DNA from: Colwellia sp. 75C3
Lineage (GTDB): Bacteria; Pseudomonadota; Gammaproteobacteria; Enterobacterales; Alteromonadaceae
Direction: 5' to 3'
DNA: 64,000 bases
Assembly: GCF_002836255.1 (NCBI RefSeq)
Contig: NZ_PJAU01000059.1
Span: 124,001 to 188,000 of the forward strand
Shown: piece after piece, positions 9,949 through 19,151 of the stretch
Layout: each line of letters begins with the position of its first letter
Numbering within the stretch: the first letter of the stretch is position 1
Position numbers and translations under genes: made by a program
The notes under the pieces: model-generated
What the model saw: the letters and a program-made list of their open reading frames with translations, nothing else
Database searches by the model: none
What the model was told of the DNA's origin: nothing

Positions 9949-12885
9949 TTATGGACTTATGCTATGGGGAATCGATATTTTAAAGGTTTTACCTTGAGCT
10001 TGGTCTGTTATTAGCTCTATGTTGCCCTTCAATTTTTGGGTAACTAAATTGTAGACAATATGTGCTCCTAAGCCTGAGCCACCTTGACCTCTTTTAGTGG
10101 TATAAAAAGGTTCAAATAGTTGTGCTTTGGTCTCTTCGTTCAGCTTGCAACCGTTATCACCATAGTACAATTCAATACTTTGAGCCAAACGCTTAACTTC
10201 AATCGTTATTTCACCGGAGCTATCGCTAACCTCAGCAAAGGCATGAACTAAGCTATTGATAACAAGGTTATTTGTTATTTGTGCTATGGCGCCAGGATAT
10301 GAAGTAATTAATAGCTCTTTAGGACAAGTAAGCTTGATACTCACTTGCGCTTGCCTTGCTTTAGGGCGTAATGATCTAATAACGTCTTCTAAATAATCGT
10401 GCACATTAAGCGTACGCGCATCATCAACAACACTATCGACGGCTATCAGTTTAAAGCCTTCAATCAACTCAACCGCGCGGCTAATATTTCTGAGCGAGAG
10501 GTCAAAACCTAGGTCGAGTTCATCAGTAAACTTGGTTAATTGTTTGGCGCTTAACGTTTGATTCTTCATCGCGTCCACAATATTGACACACCTTTCTTTC
10601 ATAAAGCTGATTGAAGTGAGCACGATACCAATAGGTGTATTAACTTCATGGGCAACTCCTGCGACAAGCCCGCCGAGTGAGGCCATTTTTTCGTTTTCTA
10701 GTAGTTGTACTTGTGTGAATTTTAGTTCTTCGAGTGTTTGATTAAGCTCACCATTACTTTGGCTTAATGCTTGTGTTCTTTCTGTCACTCGCTGTTCTAA
10801 ATCCTCGTTCAGAGAGTTCGCTATTTGCTCTGCTTTTAAGCGTTGAACGATCTCACTTTCTAATTTGGCTATCGTCTCGAGCTGCTGATTAGCATGACTC
10901 TCTAGCAGTTCACGCTTTTGCTGATGAAAGTTAACTTGTTCAAACAGCTCTTTGGGAGAAAGTTGTAACTGAGCAAAAAAGTGAGAAAAATAGCTGGCAA
11001 GTTGTTCTTCTTCCGCTGCATTGATTAAGCTAATGTTATTAAAAGCTTTATAAGCGGAAGCCATACCAATAGCACCCGCTAAGCTATTCAGTGCAGCATT
11101 TTTTAATGAAGATAGTTGCACTATATTAATATTTTCTTGGTTGTGTATTTCTGCCTTTTCTAAAGATTGCTTTAATTTCAATTCAGCTAAAGTTTCAGGT
11201 AAATATTGCTGGAAAACATGCTTTATTTGATATTTTTTACTGAAAACATTGATATTAGCAGGTGTACCTTCGGCAAAATTATCTTTAAAGTAGATGTTTT
11301 TAATATCGACAAATTGATGCGATATTTTTTGCTCTTCTTCTGACATCTTAGTAAATAAAGAAACGCCGACATAACAAATAAGATTGGCAAGTAAAGTCCA
11401 GACTAGGGCATTAGTTAGAGGGTTAATGCCTTGAATAGCAAAAAGTTGTTCGGGATTAAACCAATAAAAGAAACCGCTGTCTTGGGACAATATTGACCAA
11501 TCTAGCCAACCAGAACGAATTAAAGACGGTAATAAAGAGCAGTAAAACCACAAACAGGCGCCGAGAGTAAGCCCGCTGAAAGCACCCGATAAGTTGCCTC
11601 TACGCCAAATTAATCCACCTATTAATGCTGGCGCAAACTGTGCTGTAGCGACAAAACTGATGCTGCCGATACTTACCATAAGTTGTGAGTCACCAATAGC
11701 ACGGTAATAAAAAAGACTTAAAAAGAGTACTGCAAACACCATTAACCAACGCAAAGGTAAGATCTGACGCTTTAGCGATGAAAGCTGAGGGGTGCGCATG
11801 ATTACCGGCATTAGAATATGATTGGTCAGCATGGTTGATAATGTCATCGCACTAATCATTATCATGCCTGTTGCGGCTGCAAAACCGCCCAGAAAGGTAA
11901 TCAGTGCAATAAGTGGTGCATGTTCAGCTAAAGGTAAGGTCAGTAATAATAAGTTTGCTGACTTGAGCGTTTCTGGTGATAGTAAAGCGGATAATGCCAC
12001 AGGAAAGGTGAATAAGTTAATCAGTAATAAATAAAGAGGAAAGAGCCATTTAGCCCGATCTAAAAATTTTGCATCGCTACATTCAACAATGCCAACATGA
12101 AATTGTCTTGGCAGAGTCATGATGCCTAAAAAACCTATCAGCATAAAACTTAGCCATTGCTGGGTCGATATAGTTTGGACTTTTGGATTCAGTTGTACCT
12201 GATGAGCAACTTGCTCGAAGATACTAAATACGCCTGGGTTGACTATATAACAAACCCATAGGGTACCAACGAGCATCGCTACTAACTTTATAATACTTTC
12301 ACCGGCAAGGGCTACCATCATACCGGGATGCTTTTCGGTCGGGTCAATGTGACGCACACCAAAAATAATGGTGAAAAATGCCATCATTAAAACAATGATC
12401 ACATCTAAGTAATCGATAAACGCCAGTGTTTGCTGAGAGTTAGCGGTCAGTATTTTAAAGCCATCAATAACCGATTTTAATTGGATGGTTAAGTAAGGGG
12501 CAATGCCAATTAAGCAGAGTAAACTAATTAATGCCGCTAGACCTTGCGATCTTTTATAACGAACCGAGATAAAATCGGCAATACTGGTGGAGTGAAACTC
12601 GTTTTTAAGCAGCACCATTTTTTTTAATAATGGCGTCATAAAAATAAAAGTTAAGGTAGTTCCTAAATATAAGGCAACGGGAAATAGCCCTTGTTTAGTT
12701 GATACCGCGATATTGCCGAAAAATGTCCATGAGGTACAAAATACAGCCAAGCTCAAGGCGTATGTATTAGCTGAGTTCCGTATTTTCTTAGCACTTTTAC
12801 TTTCGGACTGCCCCCACTGAGCGATTAAAAAAAGTGAAACAATATAAAGAGCTAAAATGGAAATTAATAGGCTAAATGAAATCAC
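9949..12885 (-). CDS. sodium:solute symporter-type sensor histidine kinase (CbrA/CrbS-like)
   Basis: A 978-residue fusion. The first 500 or so residues form about 13 membrane helices of the SSS family. Then come a linker that may be a STAC-like domain, a coiled coil (about 640-730), a histidine-kinase core with His746 in GVAHEVNTP, an N-box (ITNNLVINSLVHA) and a G-box (GGSGLGAHIV). There is no receiver domain and no recognisable PAS, so it is simpler than CrbS. GTG at 12885 is the start; its AAGGA ribosome site overlaps the stop of the small upstream ORF, suggesting translational coupling. No response regulator is adjacent. Relatives control carbon use, such as acetate or amino acids. Confidence 0.88.
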   Translation of the reverse strand: MISFSLLISILALYIVSLFLIAQWGQSESKSAKKIRNSANTYALSLAVFCTSWTFFGNIAVSTKQGLFPVALYLGTTLTFIFMTPLLKKMVLLKNEFHSTSIADFISVRYKRSQGLAALISLLCLIGIAPYLTIQLKSVIDGFKILTANSQQTLAFIDYLDVIIVLMMAFFTIIFGVRHIDPTEKHPGMMVALAGESIIKLVAMLVGTLWVCYIVNPGVFSIFEQVAHQVQLNPKVQTISTQQWLSFMLIGFLGIMTLPRQFHVGIVECSDAKFLDRAKWLFPLYLLLINLFTFPVALSALLSPETLKSANLLLLTLPLAEHAPLIALITFLGGFAAATGMIMISAMTLSTMLTNHILMPVIMRTPQLSSLKRQILPLRWLMVFAVLFLSLFYYRAIGDSQLMVSIGSISFVATAQFAPALIGGLIWRRGNLSGAFSGLTLGACLWFYCSLLPSLIRSGWLDWSILSQDSGFFYWFNPEQLFAIQGINPLTNALVWTLLANLICYVGVSLFTKMSEEEQKISHQFVDIKNIYFKDNFAEGTPANINVFSKKYQIKHVFQQYLPETLAELKLKQSLEKAEIHNQENINIVQLSSLKNAALNSLAGAIGMASAYKAFNNISLINAAEEEQLASYFSHFFAQLQLSPKELFEQVNFHQQKRELLESHANQQLETIAKLESEIVQRLKAEQIANSLNEDLEQRVTERTQALSQSNGELNQTLEELKFTQVQLLENEKMASLGGLVAGVAHEVNTPIGIVLTSISFMKERCVNIVDAMKNQTLSAKQLTKFTDELDLGFDLSLRNISRAVELIEGFKLIAVDSVVDDARTLNVHDYLEDVIRSLRPKARQAQVSIKLTCPKELLITSYPGAIAQITNNLVINSLVHAFAEVSDSSGEITIEVKRLAQSIELYYGDNGCKLNEETKAQLFEPFYTTKRGQGGSGLGAHIVYNLVTQKLKGNIELITDQAQGKTFKISIPHSISP

Positions 12886-12891
12886 AGACGA

Positions 12892-13104
12892 TTATTCCTT
12901 TGACGCTGAATCAGCAGGAGGGACTGTGGTATTTTCTTTATTGGCAGAGGGTAAAGCAGAAAGTAAAAGGATGAATGACCAGCTAATAAAAATGAATAAC
13001 CAGTTCGTTAATAAAGAGACTTCATCAACAAGAATCAAGGGTACGATAAAGGCAATAAAAGTCAGTACCGCGAGAAAGCTGCGTTTAGCGATATCATGAG
13101 ACAT
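12892..13104 (-). CDS. small two-helix membrane protein upstream of symporter-kinase
   Basis: A 70-residue protein with two hydrophobic helices (about 9-26 and 30-50) and a polar tail rich in Pro and Ala. Its stop codon is six bases from the kinase start and the kinase ribosome site lies within its last codons, so the two are one operon. Pseudomonas cbrA is likewise preceded by a small coupled ORF (cbrX). Small subunits also accompany SSS carriers elsewhere, as in the DUF4212 gene at 29280. No strong ribosome site is visible. An overlapping + strand ORF of similar length is rejected because it lacks any signal. Confidence 0.65.
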   Translation of the reverse strand: MSHDIAKRSFLAVLTFIAFIVPLILVDEVSLLTNWLFIFISWSFILLLSALPSANKENTTVPPADSASKE

Positions 13105-13203
13105 TTTATTAACCAGTGATGAGAAAATATTACTTCATTATAGTTATAAAAAGATTTATTTATCAATCCCCTTCTGATAATTGACAAACTTATGTTTTAG
13201 CAT

Positions 13204-13230
13204 AAAAAAAGGGAAGCAAATGCTTCCCTA
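13204..13230 (-). terminator. intrinsic terminator of the porin gene
   Basis: Read on the minus strand, GGGAAGCA and TGCTTCCC pair around a short loop and are followed by a run of seven T. It lies about 80 bases past the porin stop codon. Confidence 0.85.
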
Positions 13231-13311
13231 TAAAATAACCTCAACAGAGGTTAACTAACGCAAGTTGTGATACTAAATTACCTCTGTTTTATTCCTGTGT
13301 AAGCAGTAAAA

Positions 13312-14385
13312 CTAGAGTACAAATTTAGTTGAGAATTGAACGTAAGTAGAATCAGCGTCTTGCTCAGCCATATCAAAGTTACCCACTTCAATACCAAAAG
13401 ATAATTGCTTGGTTACGTTAGTGAATAAATTCACACCAAAATGAGAACGATCTCTGTCGGTAAGATCTGTAGTGGTATTGCCAAAGAATGCTGAACTGCG
13501 GAGTTTTTCAGTCCAAAAATGGCGATAAGCAACCATAACTGACGTTGTTTCTTCAACGTCTACTGCACCATTGCTATTTACTGCTACATCAGTTGCTGCC
13601 GCAACACCGACATAACGACCTGTGTGACCGCCGTGTACTTGGAAGCGAAAATCATCTTTACCAAAAGTATTAATACGACCTGCAACACCAAAACCCACAG
13701 CCGATTCAGAACCATCAACAGTTTGTAATTGACGTGCTAGACCAGAAACAGAAACATTACCCCAATCGCCTTTAAAGGTGTATTTACCAATGAAGTCTGG
13801 AATTGAGTCATCTCCATGAACACCACCATAGGTTTCTGGATTTTCAATAGAAAGTTGTAAACCGCCATTGGTATAACGAACTTGGCCCTGGCGAAGGAAG
13901 GCTGAGGCTACTAACGGACCGCCAAAGTCAGCAGATTCAGCAAGTGAACTGGTATTTTGGAAGGTTGTCCATGTTTGACCAACTAATACATTTTTGTACT
14001 TAACAAAGGCATGGCGTAAACGTGGTTTTGATGAATTAGAAATAATTTCATTACCGCCACCTGATGTACCTTCACCGTAAAAATCAATTTCAATAAAACC
14101 GGTGACGTCACCATGAACGTATTTAGTGTTAAAACGTGTTTCGTTGGCGGCGATACCAAAGTTGGAAACGTCACTGGCTGTTTTCGTAGCAGACCCGATG
14201 AAGTAATTGTTTGCGGCAATATTACCACTCATATAACGCGCATCAACTTTAACGTAACCACCAAAAGTTAGGCTATCACCGTCATCTAAATTAATAGTGT
14301 AACCGGCATTAGCGGCACCCGTAACAGCTAATAAAGTGGTTGCGAGTACTAATTTTTTAACTTTAAATAATGAATTATTGAACAT
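13312..14385 (-). CDS. outer-membrane porin (DcaP-like family)
   Basis: A 357-residue porin. The ATG at 14385 is chosen because GGGGA lies five bases upstream; an in-frame ATG 12 bases earlier would swallow this site. The signal peptide ends at GAANA (about residue 28). The mature protein starts with a beta strand (LTFGGYVKVDARY), continues with strands typical of 16-strand trimeric porins and closes with a C-terminal VQFSTKFVL ending in an aliphatic/aromatic pattern. The motif VLVGQTWTTFQN is shared by DcaP-type porins. Two copies of a TAGAC-N4-GTC element lie 165-210 bases upstream, so it is probably specifically regulated. Substrate unknown. Confidence 0.85.
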   Translation of the reverse strand: MFNNSLFKVKKLVLATTLLAVTGAANAGYTINLDDGDSLTFGGYVKVDARYMSGNIAANNYFIGSATKTASDVSNFGIAANETRFNTKYVHGDVTGFIEIDFYGEGTSGGGNEIISNSSKPRLRHAFVKYKNVLVGQTWTTFQNTSSLAESADFGGPLVASAFLRQGQVRYTNGGLQLSIENPETYGGVHGDDSIPDFIGKYTFKGDWGNVSVSGLARQLQTVDGSESAVGFGVAGRINTFGKDDFRFQVHGGHTGRYVGVAAATDVAVNSNGAVDVEETTSVMVAYRHFWTEKLRSSAFFGNTTTDLTDRDRSHFGVNLFTNVTKQLSFGIEVGNFDMAEQDADSTYVQFSTKFVL

Positions 14386-14550
14386 GGTATTCCCCATTTG
14401 TTTTTACTTAATTTATTGTTATGTGTTTGTGTCAACTTTCTAATCTTTTATGAGGTCTTAAATGCCTCTTATTATTTTAATTCTAATTAGTGTAGTTGTT
14501 ACTTTTTGTTATTGAATAATAAGTTAGAGTGTAAAGTGAACAAAAGGAAT

Positions 14551-14597
14551 TAGACCTAAGTCTACATTGCTAATAAAACAGGGTAGACTTTAGTCGA
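14551..14597. promoter_or_regulatory. paired TAGAC-N4-GTC operator-like elements upstream of porin
   Basis: The dyad TAGACCTAAGTCTA lies at 14551-14564 and TAGACTTTAGTCGA at 14584-14597, about 33 bases apart and thus on similar helix faces. Related elements occur at 16353, upstream of the second chemoreceptor, and at 28899-29059, upstream of the symporter operon. The dyad symmetry and spacing suit a dimeric NarL/LuxR-type regulator; that identity is inference. Confidence 0.5.
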
Positions 14598-14615
14598 TTT
14601 TTAGCTAGTTCTGAC

Positions 14616-16205
14616 CTATTTGGCTACTGATTTAGCTTTAAAGCCAATTCTGAAGCCACCCCAATGCTTACCTTGAACAAATATGGGAGCGGACACATCA
14701 TGCATAATTTCACCGGTATCACGCTTGTATGTTTGCAGTAAAAATTTGTCAATGTGCTTGCCACAACGAATGCCTGTAGGGTCATCAAATAGTCGCTTAG
14801 TTCGGTTATTGATAACATCAACAGCATTATTACCGGTTAACGCTTTAGAGAAGCACTTATTATGGGTAGGGAAGTAACCATTGATATCAACAGCGCCTGC
14901 GTAAATCATCTCTGAAAATTGTATTAACAAGGGCTCTTGAATTTTAGGTAGGTGTTGATCGGTAAATTTATCAAAAGAGGTGGTGAATTTTTTCGGTTCA
15001 CTGCTGCCCAATTGTTGGTAATTAAAATTAAATAATTGTTGCTGCGTAATAAGATTTTTTTCGATACTTTGTTCAAATAATTGACTTACTTTGCTGGCAG
15101 CAAGCTGTGATTGCTGGCACATATTAGCAATGAGCGAGTCACTTTCAAAAGATGAGATATGGACGAAAATGGATTCGGTACTATTAGACAGAGATTGTGC
15201 TTGCACTGATGCGGCTTGAGTCTCGCTACTTTTACTCAATAAAAAATCATGTAAACGGACTACCGAAGATGAAATTTCTTCCGCTGCAAAATCTTGCTCT
15301 TTTAGTGCATGGCTGATCTGATCGCTAGCCGCAGAAGAGTCAGTCATCAGTTGGTCAATTTCAGCAAAACCGTGCGACAAATCTGTCATTGTGGTTACTA
15401 CACTATTCGTTTGTTCAACAATTTGTGACATAACTTTTGTTGTTTCACTGGTTTCGTCACTGGTTTTCTTAAGCATTTCTCCTATTTGTGCGGTCGCATC
15501 GGCTGTTTTCCCTGCGAGCGCTCTGACTTCATCAGCGACCACGGCAAAGCCACGACCTTGCTCACCCGCACGCGCGGCTTCGATTGCAGCATTAAGCGCA
15601 AGTAAATTGGTCTGTGATGAAATACCATCAATAACATCGGTAATACTTTGAATAGCCTGTGCTTTCTGCTGAAGAGATTGTATTTTATCTGCGGCATTAT
15701 TTACCGATTGGCTCAGTTGATTAACAATATTGATATTATCGCCTAGCTGAGTTGAACTCGCGGTACTTGCCGCCATAGCATTACTGGCCTGTTGTGAAGC
15801 AAGTACGGCATTATCATTTATTTGCTTACTGTTGGCAGACATTTGCTCTGCTGCAGTTGCTAGGCGGTCAACATCATCACTCGATTGGTTTATTGCACCA
15901 CTTAACTGTGTTAAGAAAAAGCTGATTTCTGCAGAGTTAATTGCAAGTTCGCTTGCTTTACTATCAATTTTACCGCCAATCACCCCCAATTCAACTTTAC
16001 TAGGCGTTTGCTCTGCTAAGGTTTCAGCAAGTTTTTGGCTTTGTTTAAGTATAATATTGGACAAAACTACGAGGGTAATGCAGCTAATAATAAAGATACA
16101 GACTGCAGTAATGAGTGCTGAAATAATATAAATATGGCTCAAATAAGCGGTCAAGCTCATTAAAGTCGATAGTAATACTAAGGTCGGAAAGAGTTTTTTA
16201 TGCAT
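14616..16205 (-). CDS. methyl-accepting chemotaxis protein with C-terminal sensory domain
   Basis: A 529-residue receptor of unusual order. Two closely spaced membrane helices lie at about residues 6-50 with almost no periplasmic loop. The signalling coiled coil comes next (tip about 205-225, [20 protein letters not shown]). A C-terminal domain of about 130 residues contains [10 protein letters not shown], then [16 protein letters not shown] and [13 protein letters not shown]. That tail looks like a cytoplasmic PAS/Cache-like sensor, so this receptor probably reads an internal signal. The ribosome site GAGAAT is four bases from the ATG. A TAGACTTTAGTGTT element lies 150 bases upstream, linking it to the neighbouring porin. 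Confidence 0.88.
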   Translation of the reverse strand: MHKKLFPTLVLLSTLMSLTAYLSHIYIISALITAVCIFIISCITLVVLSNIILKQSQKLAETLAEQTPSKVELGVIGGKIDSKASELAINSAEISFFLTQLSGAINQSSDDVDRLATAAEQMSANSKQINDNAVLASQQASNAMAASTASSTQLGDNINIVNQLSQSVNNAADKIQSLQQKAQAIQSITDVIDGISSQTNLLALNAAIEAARAGEQGRGFAVVADEVRALAGKTADATAQIGEMLKKTSDETSETTKVMSQIVEQTNSVVTTMTDLSHGFAEIDQLMTDSSAASDQISHALKEQDFAAEEISSSVVRLHDFLLSKSSETQAASVQAQSLSNSTESIFVHISSFESDSLIANMCQQSQLAASKVSQLFEQSIEKNLITQQQLFNFNYQQLGSSEPKKFTTSFDKFTDQHLPKIQEPLLIQFSEMIYAGAVDINGYFPTHNKCFSKALTGNNAVDVINNRTKRLFDDPTGIRCGKHIDKFLLQTYKRDTGEIMHDVSAPIFVQGKHWGGFRIGFKAKSVAK

Positions 16206-16352
16206 TTTATTCTCACTAACAGCTTAGCGCACGAAGCACCGTAAAGTATGATTAAATAAGTTCCTTATACTTGTTAACTTCCTTGCCAAATATTTTGAAA
16301 GTATAGAAATAACTAATGTCGAGGCTAACACTAAAAACAATGCTCTAGGCAT

Positions 16353-16366
16353 TAGACTTTAGTGTT
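16353..16366. promoter_or_regulatory. TAGAC-N4-GTGTT element upstream of chemoreceptor
   Basis: TAGACTTTAGTGTT keeps one full half-site and a weakened second half. It lies about 150 bases upstream of the chemoreceptor start at 16205, a spacing like that of the two elements before the porin. Alone it would be weak; the recurrence makes it worth recording. Confidence 0.4.
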
Positions 16367-16420
16367 GAGTTACTTAATTCTTATTAAGGTGAGTTGAGGT
16401 TTTCAGAATAAAAAGGGATA

Positions 16421-16470
16421 AAAAAGCCTAGAGGAAAGCAGTTGATATGTGCTTTAACCACTAGGCTATT
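16421..16470 (-). terminator. intrinsic terminator of the TonB receptor gene
   Basis: On the minus strand AGCCTAG and CTAGGCT close a long hairpin whose inner part (TTAAAGCA with TGCTTT) also pairs, and a T6 run follows. It lies just past the receptor stop codon. Confidence 0.8.
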
Positions 16471-16497
16471 TCTTATGTTTTTACATTATCAGGCAGG

Positions 16498-18612
16498 TTA
16501 AAAAGCGACCTGCATAGCAAGACGGAAGCTTCTCCCATCACCCACGGTTACGTTAGATGTGCCGCCACCAGCAAGGTAGTCGGTATCAAATAAATTCTGC
16601 ACATTAAAGCGTAAGTTAATGTCAGTATTATCTAAGTTTATTTTATAAGTAGCACCTACATCAATACGAGCATAGGCATTTTTTACAATAGTATTATCTT
16701 GATCTGCGAAGCGTTCGCCTTCATAAAAAGCACCTGCATTAATAGCAAAATTTTCGGTTACTTCATAACGAGACCAAATAGATGCAGACCATTCTGGCGC
16801 ATCAATGGGTGTTTTTCCTGTGTACTCTTCATCATTTTCATAAACAGCATCTAGATTCATTACTGATGCCATGACAAATAACTTGTCTGTCACAGCCCCT
16901 TGAGCAGCTATTTCAAAACCTTTGTGGCGTTGTTCCCCTACTTGTGAAGTTTGGTAGCTATCATCTTCATAGTACTCGGTCACTAGCACGCCGGATTTAG
17001 TAATATCAAATATGGCCGTGGTCAGTAATAATCGGTCATCTAATAGCTGCCACTTTGCGCCTAATTCAAATTGTTCAGAGGTCATGGCATCGATTTCCAT
17101 GCCGTGGTTCAAATCGTCTTCATCATGAATAGTTTCGCTACTTTGCGGTTCAAATCCTTCGCTATAACTTGCATAGAACGTGGTGCTATCACTTGGATGG
17201 TAAAGCAAGCCAGCTTTTGGCAGTAGTGACTCATTGTCTGCACCTTCTTTACTCTGTTTATCATAACGACCGCCAAGCATTACTTGCCATTCTTGGTTAA
17301 TAGTAATCAAATCTTGGATGTAAATACCATAATAGTCGTATTCGCTGGTGTATAAGCTATCGTCGTTTGAATAGCTTATATCTGGGCGAGGAGGCTCACC
17401 TTGACCTGCCGAATATTCAAAGGAATCACCATTTACTTTCAGCTGACCGTAGTAATAATCAAGATAGTTAGCACCAACAAGTAAGTTATGATCAACACCG
17501 GCCAGTTCAAATTCACCAGTAAAATCAATAAAAGTGGTGGTAAACTGCCAATCATCATAGCGATCATAGGGTTTTGAGGTGTAGGTATCACCCTCATTAA
17601 AGTCGCTAGGCTTCTTCGGAGATGATTCAAAACGTTGTCTCTCAAAAGATTGCTCGTTATAGCCAACTTTTACTTGCCATGAGTCACTTAAAATATAATT
17701 AACATCAACACCGTAATTTTCTACTGTAATGTCGGTAAAAGCCCATGACATATCACGAATCGTTTTGTCATCACCAATAACCTTACCTTCATCATCAAGC
17801 CAAGCACCGGTATCTAAGCCGGCTTTGTCATTAGTTCTATCGTAGTGAACGCGAACGAGTAAGTTGTCATTTACATCGTAATCAACCACAAGAGCACCAA
17901 GGAAACGTTCACGATCGCGTTGTTCGCCGTTTTGATATTCTCGTTGATAAGTCACATCTTGTTTTACTAAATTTGCGCGGTAACGTAGAGCTTCATCATC
18001 AGTAAGTGCGCCACCAGCATCTAATGTTAAGCGAGATGAACCCTCTTGGTCAAAATCAACGCCTAGGGTAAAAATACTGTTAGCCGTTGGCTTTTTGGTT
18101 ACCATATTAACTAAGCCACCAGGGCCTGATTGACCGTATAGTATGCTTGATGGGCCTTTTATTACTTCAATGCTTTCTAGTGTTTCAATCGGTTGTTGGT
18201 AATGAGACCAATGCTGATGACCATCACGTAAGTAACCATTGGATGAGCTTAATTCAAAACCACGTAAATTAAATACTTCGCGATTACGTTGCTTTGAACC
18301 AGCAGTTAAGCTGGCGTCATTAACCAGTACTTCACCTAAGGTAGTGGCTAGTTGTTCGTTAATCACAGTATCAGGAATAACGGTGACCGATTGTGCTGTT
18401 TCTAATAATGAAATATCACCACGCATGGCACCATTGGCATTATCAACTTTATATCCATGGAAATAACTGCCTTTAACTTCAATGACTTCCATTGGATTAT
18501 TTCTTTGTGAACCGTCTGGGGTACTACTTGCCGAGTTATCAGGTGTATTAGCAAAAACTGCCGTAGAGGAAAGTACCGCACTGACGGCTAAAAAGAGTGG
18601 AGAAAACTTCAT
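16498..18612 (-). CDS. TonB-dependent siderophore receptor
   Basis: A 704-residue outer-membrane receptor. The signal peptide ends at VFA-N (about residue 22). The plug domain (about 50-170) contains QSVTVIPDTVINEQ, a FNLRGFELSSS motif and IEVIKGPSSILYGQSGPGG, the signature of FhuA/FoxA-type ferric-siderophore receptors. The 22-strand barrel follows and ends in a terminal Phe (RLAMQVAF). A Fur box lies 70-85 bases upstream of the start, so iron should repress it. No siderophore synthesis or ABC uptake genes are adjacent, suggesting use of siderophores made by others; the exact ligand cannot be read from sequence. Confidence 0.93.
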   Translation of the reverse strand: MKFSPLFLAVSAVLSSTAVFANTPDNSASSTPDGSQRNNPMEVIEVKGSYFHGYKVDNANGAMRGDISLLETAQSVTVIPDTVINEQLATTLGEVLVNDASLTAGSKQRNREVFNLRGFELSSSNGYLRDGHQHWSHYQQPIETLESIEVIKGPSSILYGQSGPGGLVNMVTKKPTANSIFTLGVDFDQEGSSRLTLDAGGALTDDEALRYRANLVKQDVTYQREYQNGEQRDRERFLGALVVDYDVNDNLLVRVHYDRTNDKAGLDTGAWLDDEGKVIGDDKTIRDMSWAFTDITVENYGVDVNYILSDSWQVKVGYNEQSFERQRFESSPKKPSDFNEGDTYTSKPYDRYDDWQFTTTFIDFTGEFELAGVDHNLLVGANYLDYYYGQLKVNGDSFEYSAGQGEPPRPDISYSNDDSLYTSEYDYYGIYIQDLITINQEWQVMLGGRYDKQSKEGADNESLLPKAGLLYHPSDSTTFYASYSEGFEPQSSETIHDEDDLNHGMEIDAMTSEQFELGAKWQLLDDRLLLTTAIFDITKSGVLVTEYYEDDSYQTSQVGEQRHKGFEIAAQGAVTDKLFVMASVMNLDAVYENDEEYTGKTPIDAPEWSASIWSRYEVTENFAINAGAFYEGERFADQDNTIVKNAYARIDVGATYKINLDNTDINLRFNVQNLFDTDYLAGGGTSNVTVGDGRSFRLAMQVAF

Positions 18613-18681
18613 AAATAACTCAAACCTTAATTAATATAAGAGTAAAACAAGTGTGCAATAAAATAATGACGCGAATTCTAA

Positions 18682-18696
18682 TGATAATCATTACCA
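18682..18696. promoter_or_regulatory. Fur box upstream of TonB receptor
   Basis: TGATAATCATTACCA matches the Fur 7-1-7 inverted repeat (TGATAAT-N-ATTATCA) with one mismatch. It sits about 70 bases upstream of the receptor start. Confidence 0.85.
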
Positions 18697-18764
18697 TTTG
18701 CAATGGTTGTTTTGTTATTCTTTAAGTTATTAATCTGGAGATTGATTTAGTACATGTTTATCTT

Positions 18765-19078
18765 ATACCAAGTTGATTAAGTTCTTTCCCACTCAGCGAG
18801 AATTAAAGGGTTTAGAGGCAAGGCATTGATTGAAGAGAATGGTTATTCAGGAGAATAAGCTCCTGCATTCTCTAATTAGCTGCATCCGTGCAGCGTCCTT
18901 GTTAAAATCAATAACGCGGCATATAAACCCTTTAAACTCACCCTTTGGAAGCTTACTCAACGCCCACTAACATCGTTAAATTTATTTGGTTTAGAATGAC
19001 TAAAATCAAAAAAATTCGCCTTGTTATTGAACATTGAGTACAGCTCTGAGTTGGGAAGAAATTTAATCAAATTGGTAT
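18765..19078. repeat. MITE-like inverted-repeat element, copy 2 (with internal insertion)
   Basis: The element begins ATACCAAGTTGATTAAG and ends TTTAATCAAATTGGTAT, giving terminal inverted repeats of about 17 bases that extend imperfectly to about 27 (TTTCCCA / TTGGGAAG). It is about 50 bases longer than copies 1 and 3 because a segment with its own small hairpins (near 18850-18900) is inserted between GAATGGTTATTC and AAAATCAATAACGC. It fills most of the 539-base gap between the receptor and peptidase genes. Confidence 0.85.
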
Positions 19079-19093
19079 TATTTTTAAGGCAAT

Positions 19094-19121
19094 AAAAAAG
19101 GCCAGCAGAGCTGACCTTTTT
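19094..19121 (-). terminator. intrinsic terminator of the S9 peptidase gene
   Basis: On the minus strand AAGGTCAGC and GCTGGCCTT pair (with one G-U) around a TCT loop and are followed by T6. It lies about 30 bases past the peptidase stop. Confidence 0.85.
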
Positions 19122-19151
19122 GGGAAGTACTTTAACTAAAGCGACTGCTTT

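Noticed and set aside
12857..13099. Rightward ORF of 80 codons over the small membrane gene
   Set aside because: No ribosome site, polar composition without pattern; the leftward frame has two clear membrane helices and couples to the kinase.
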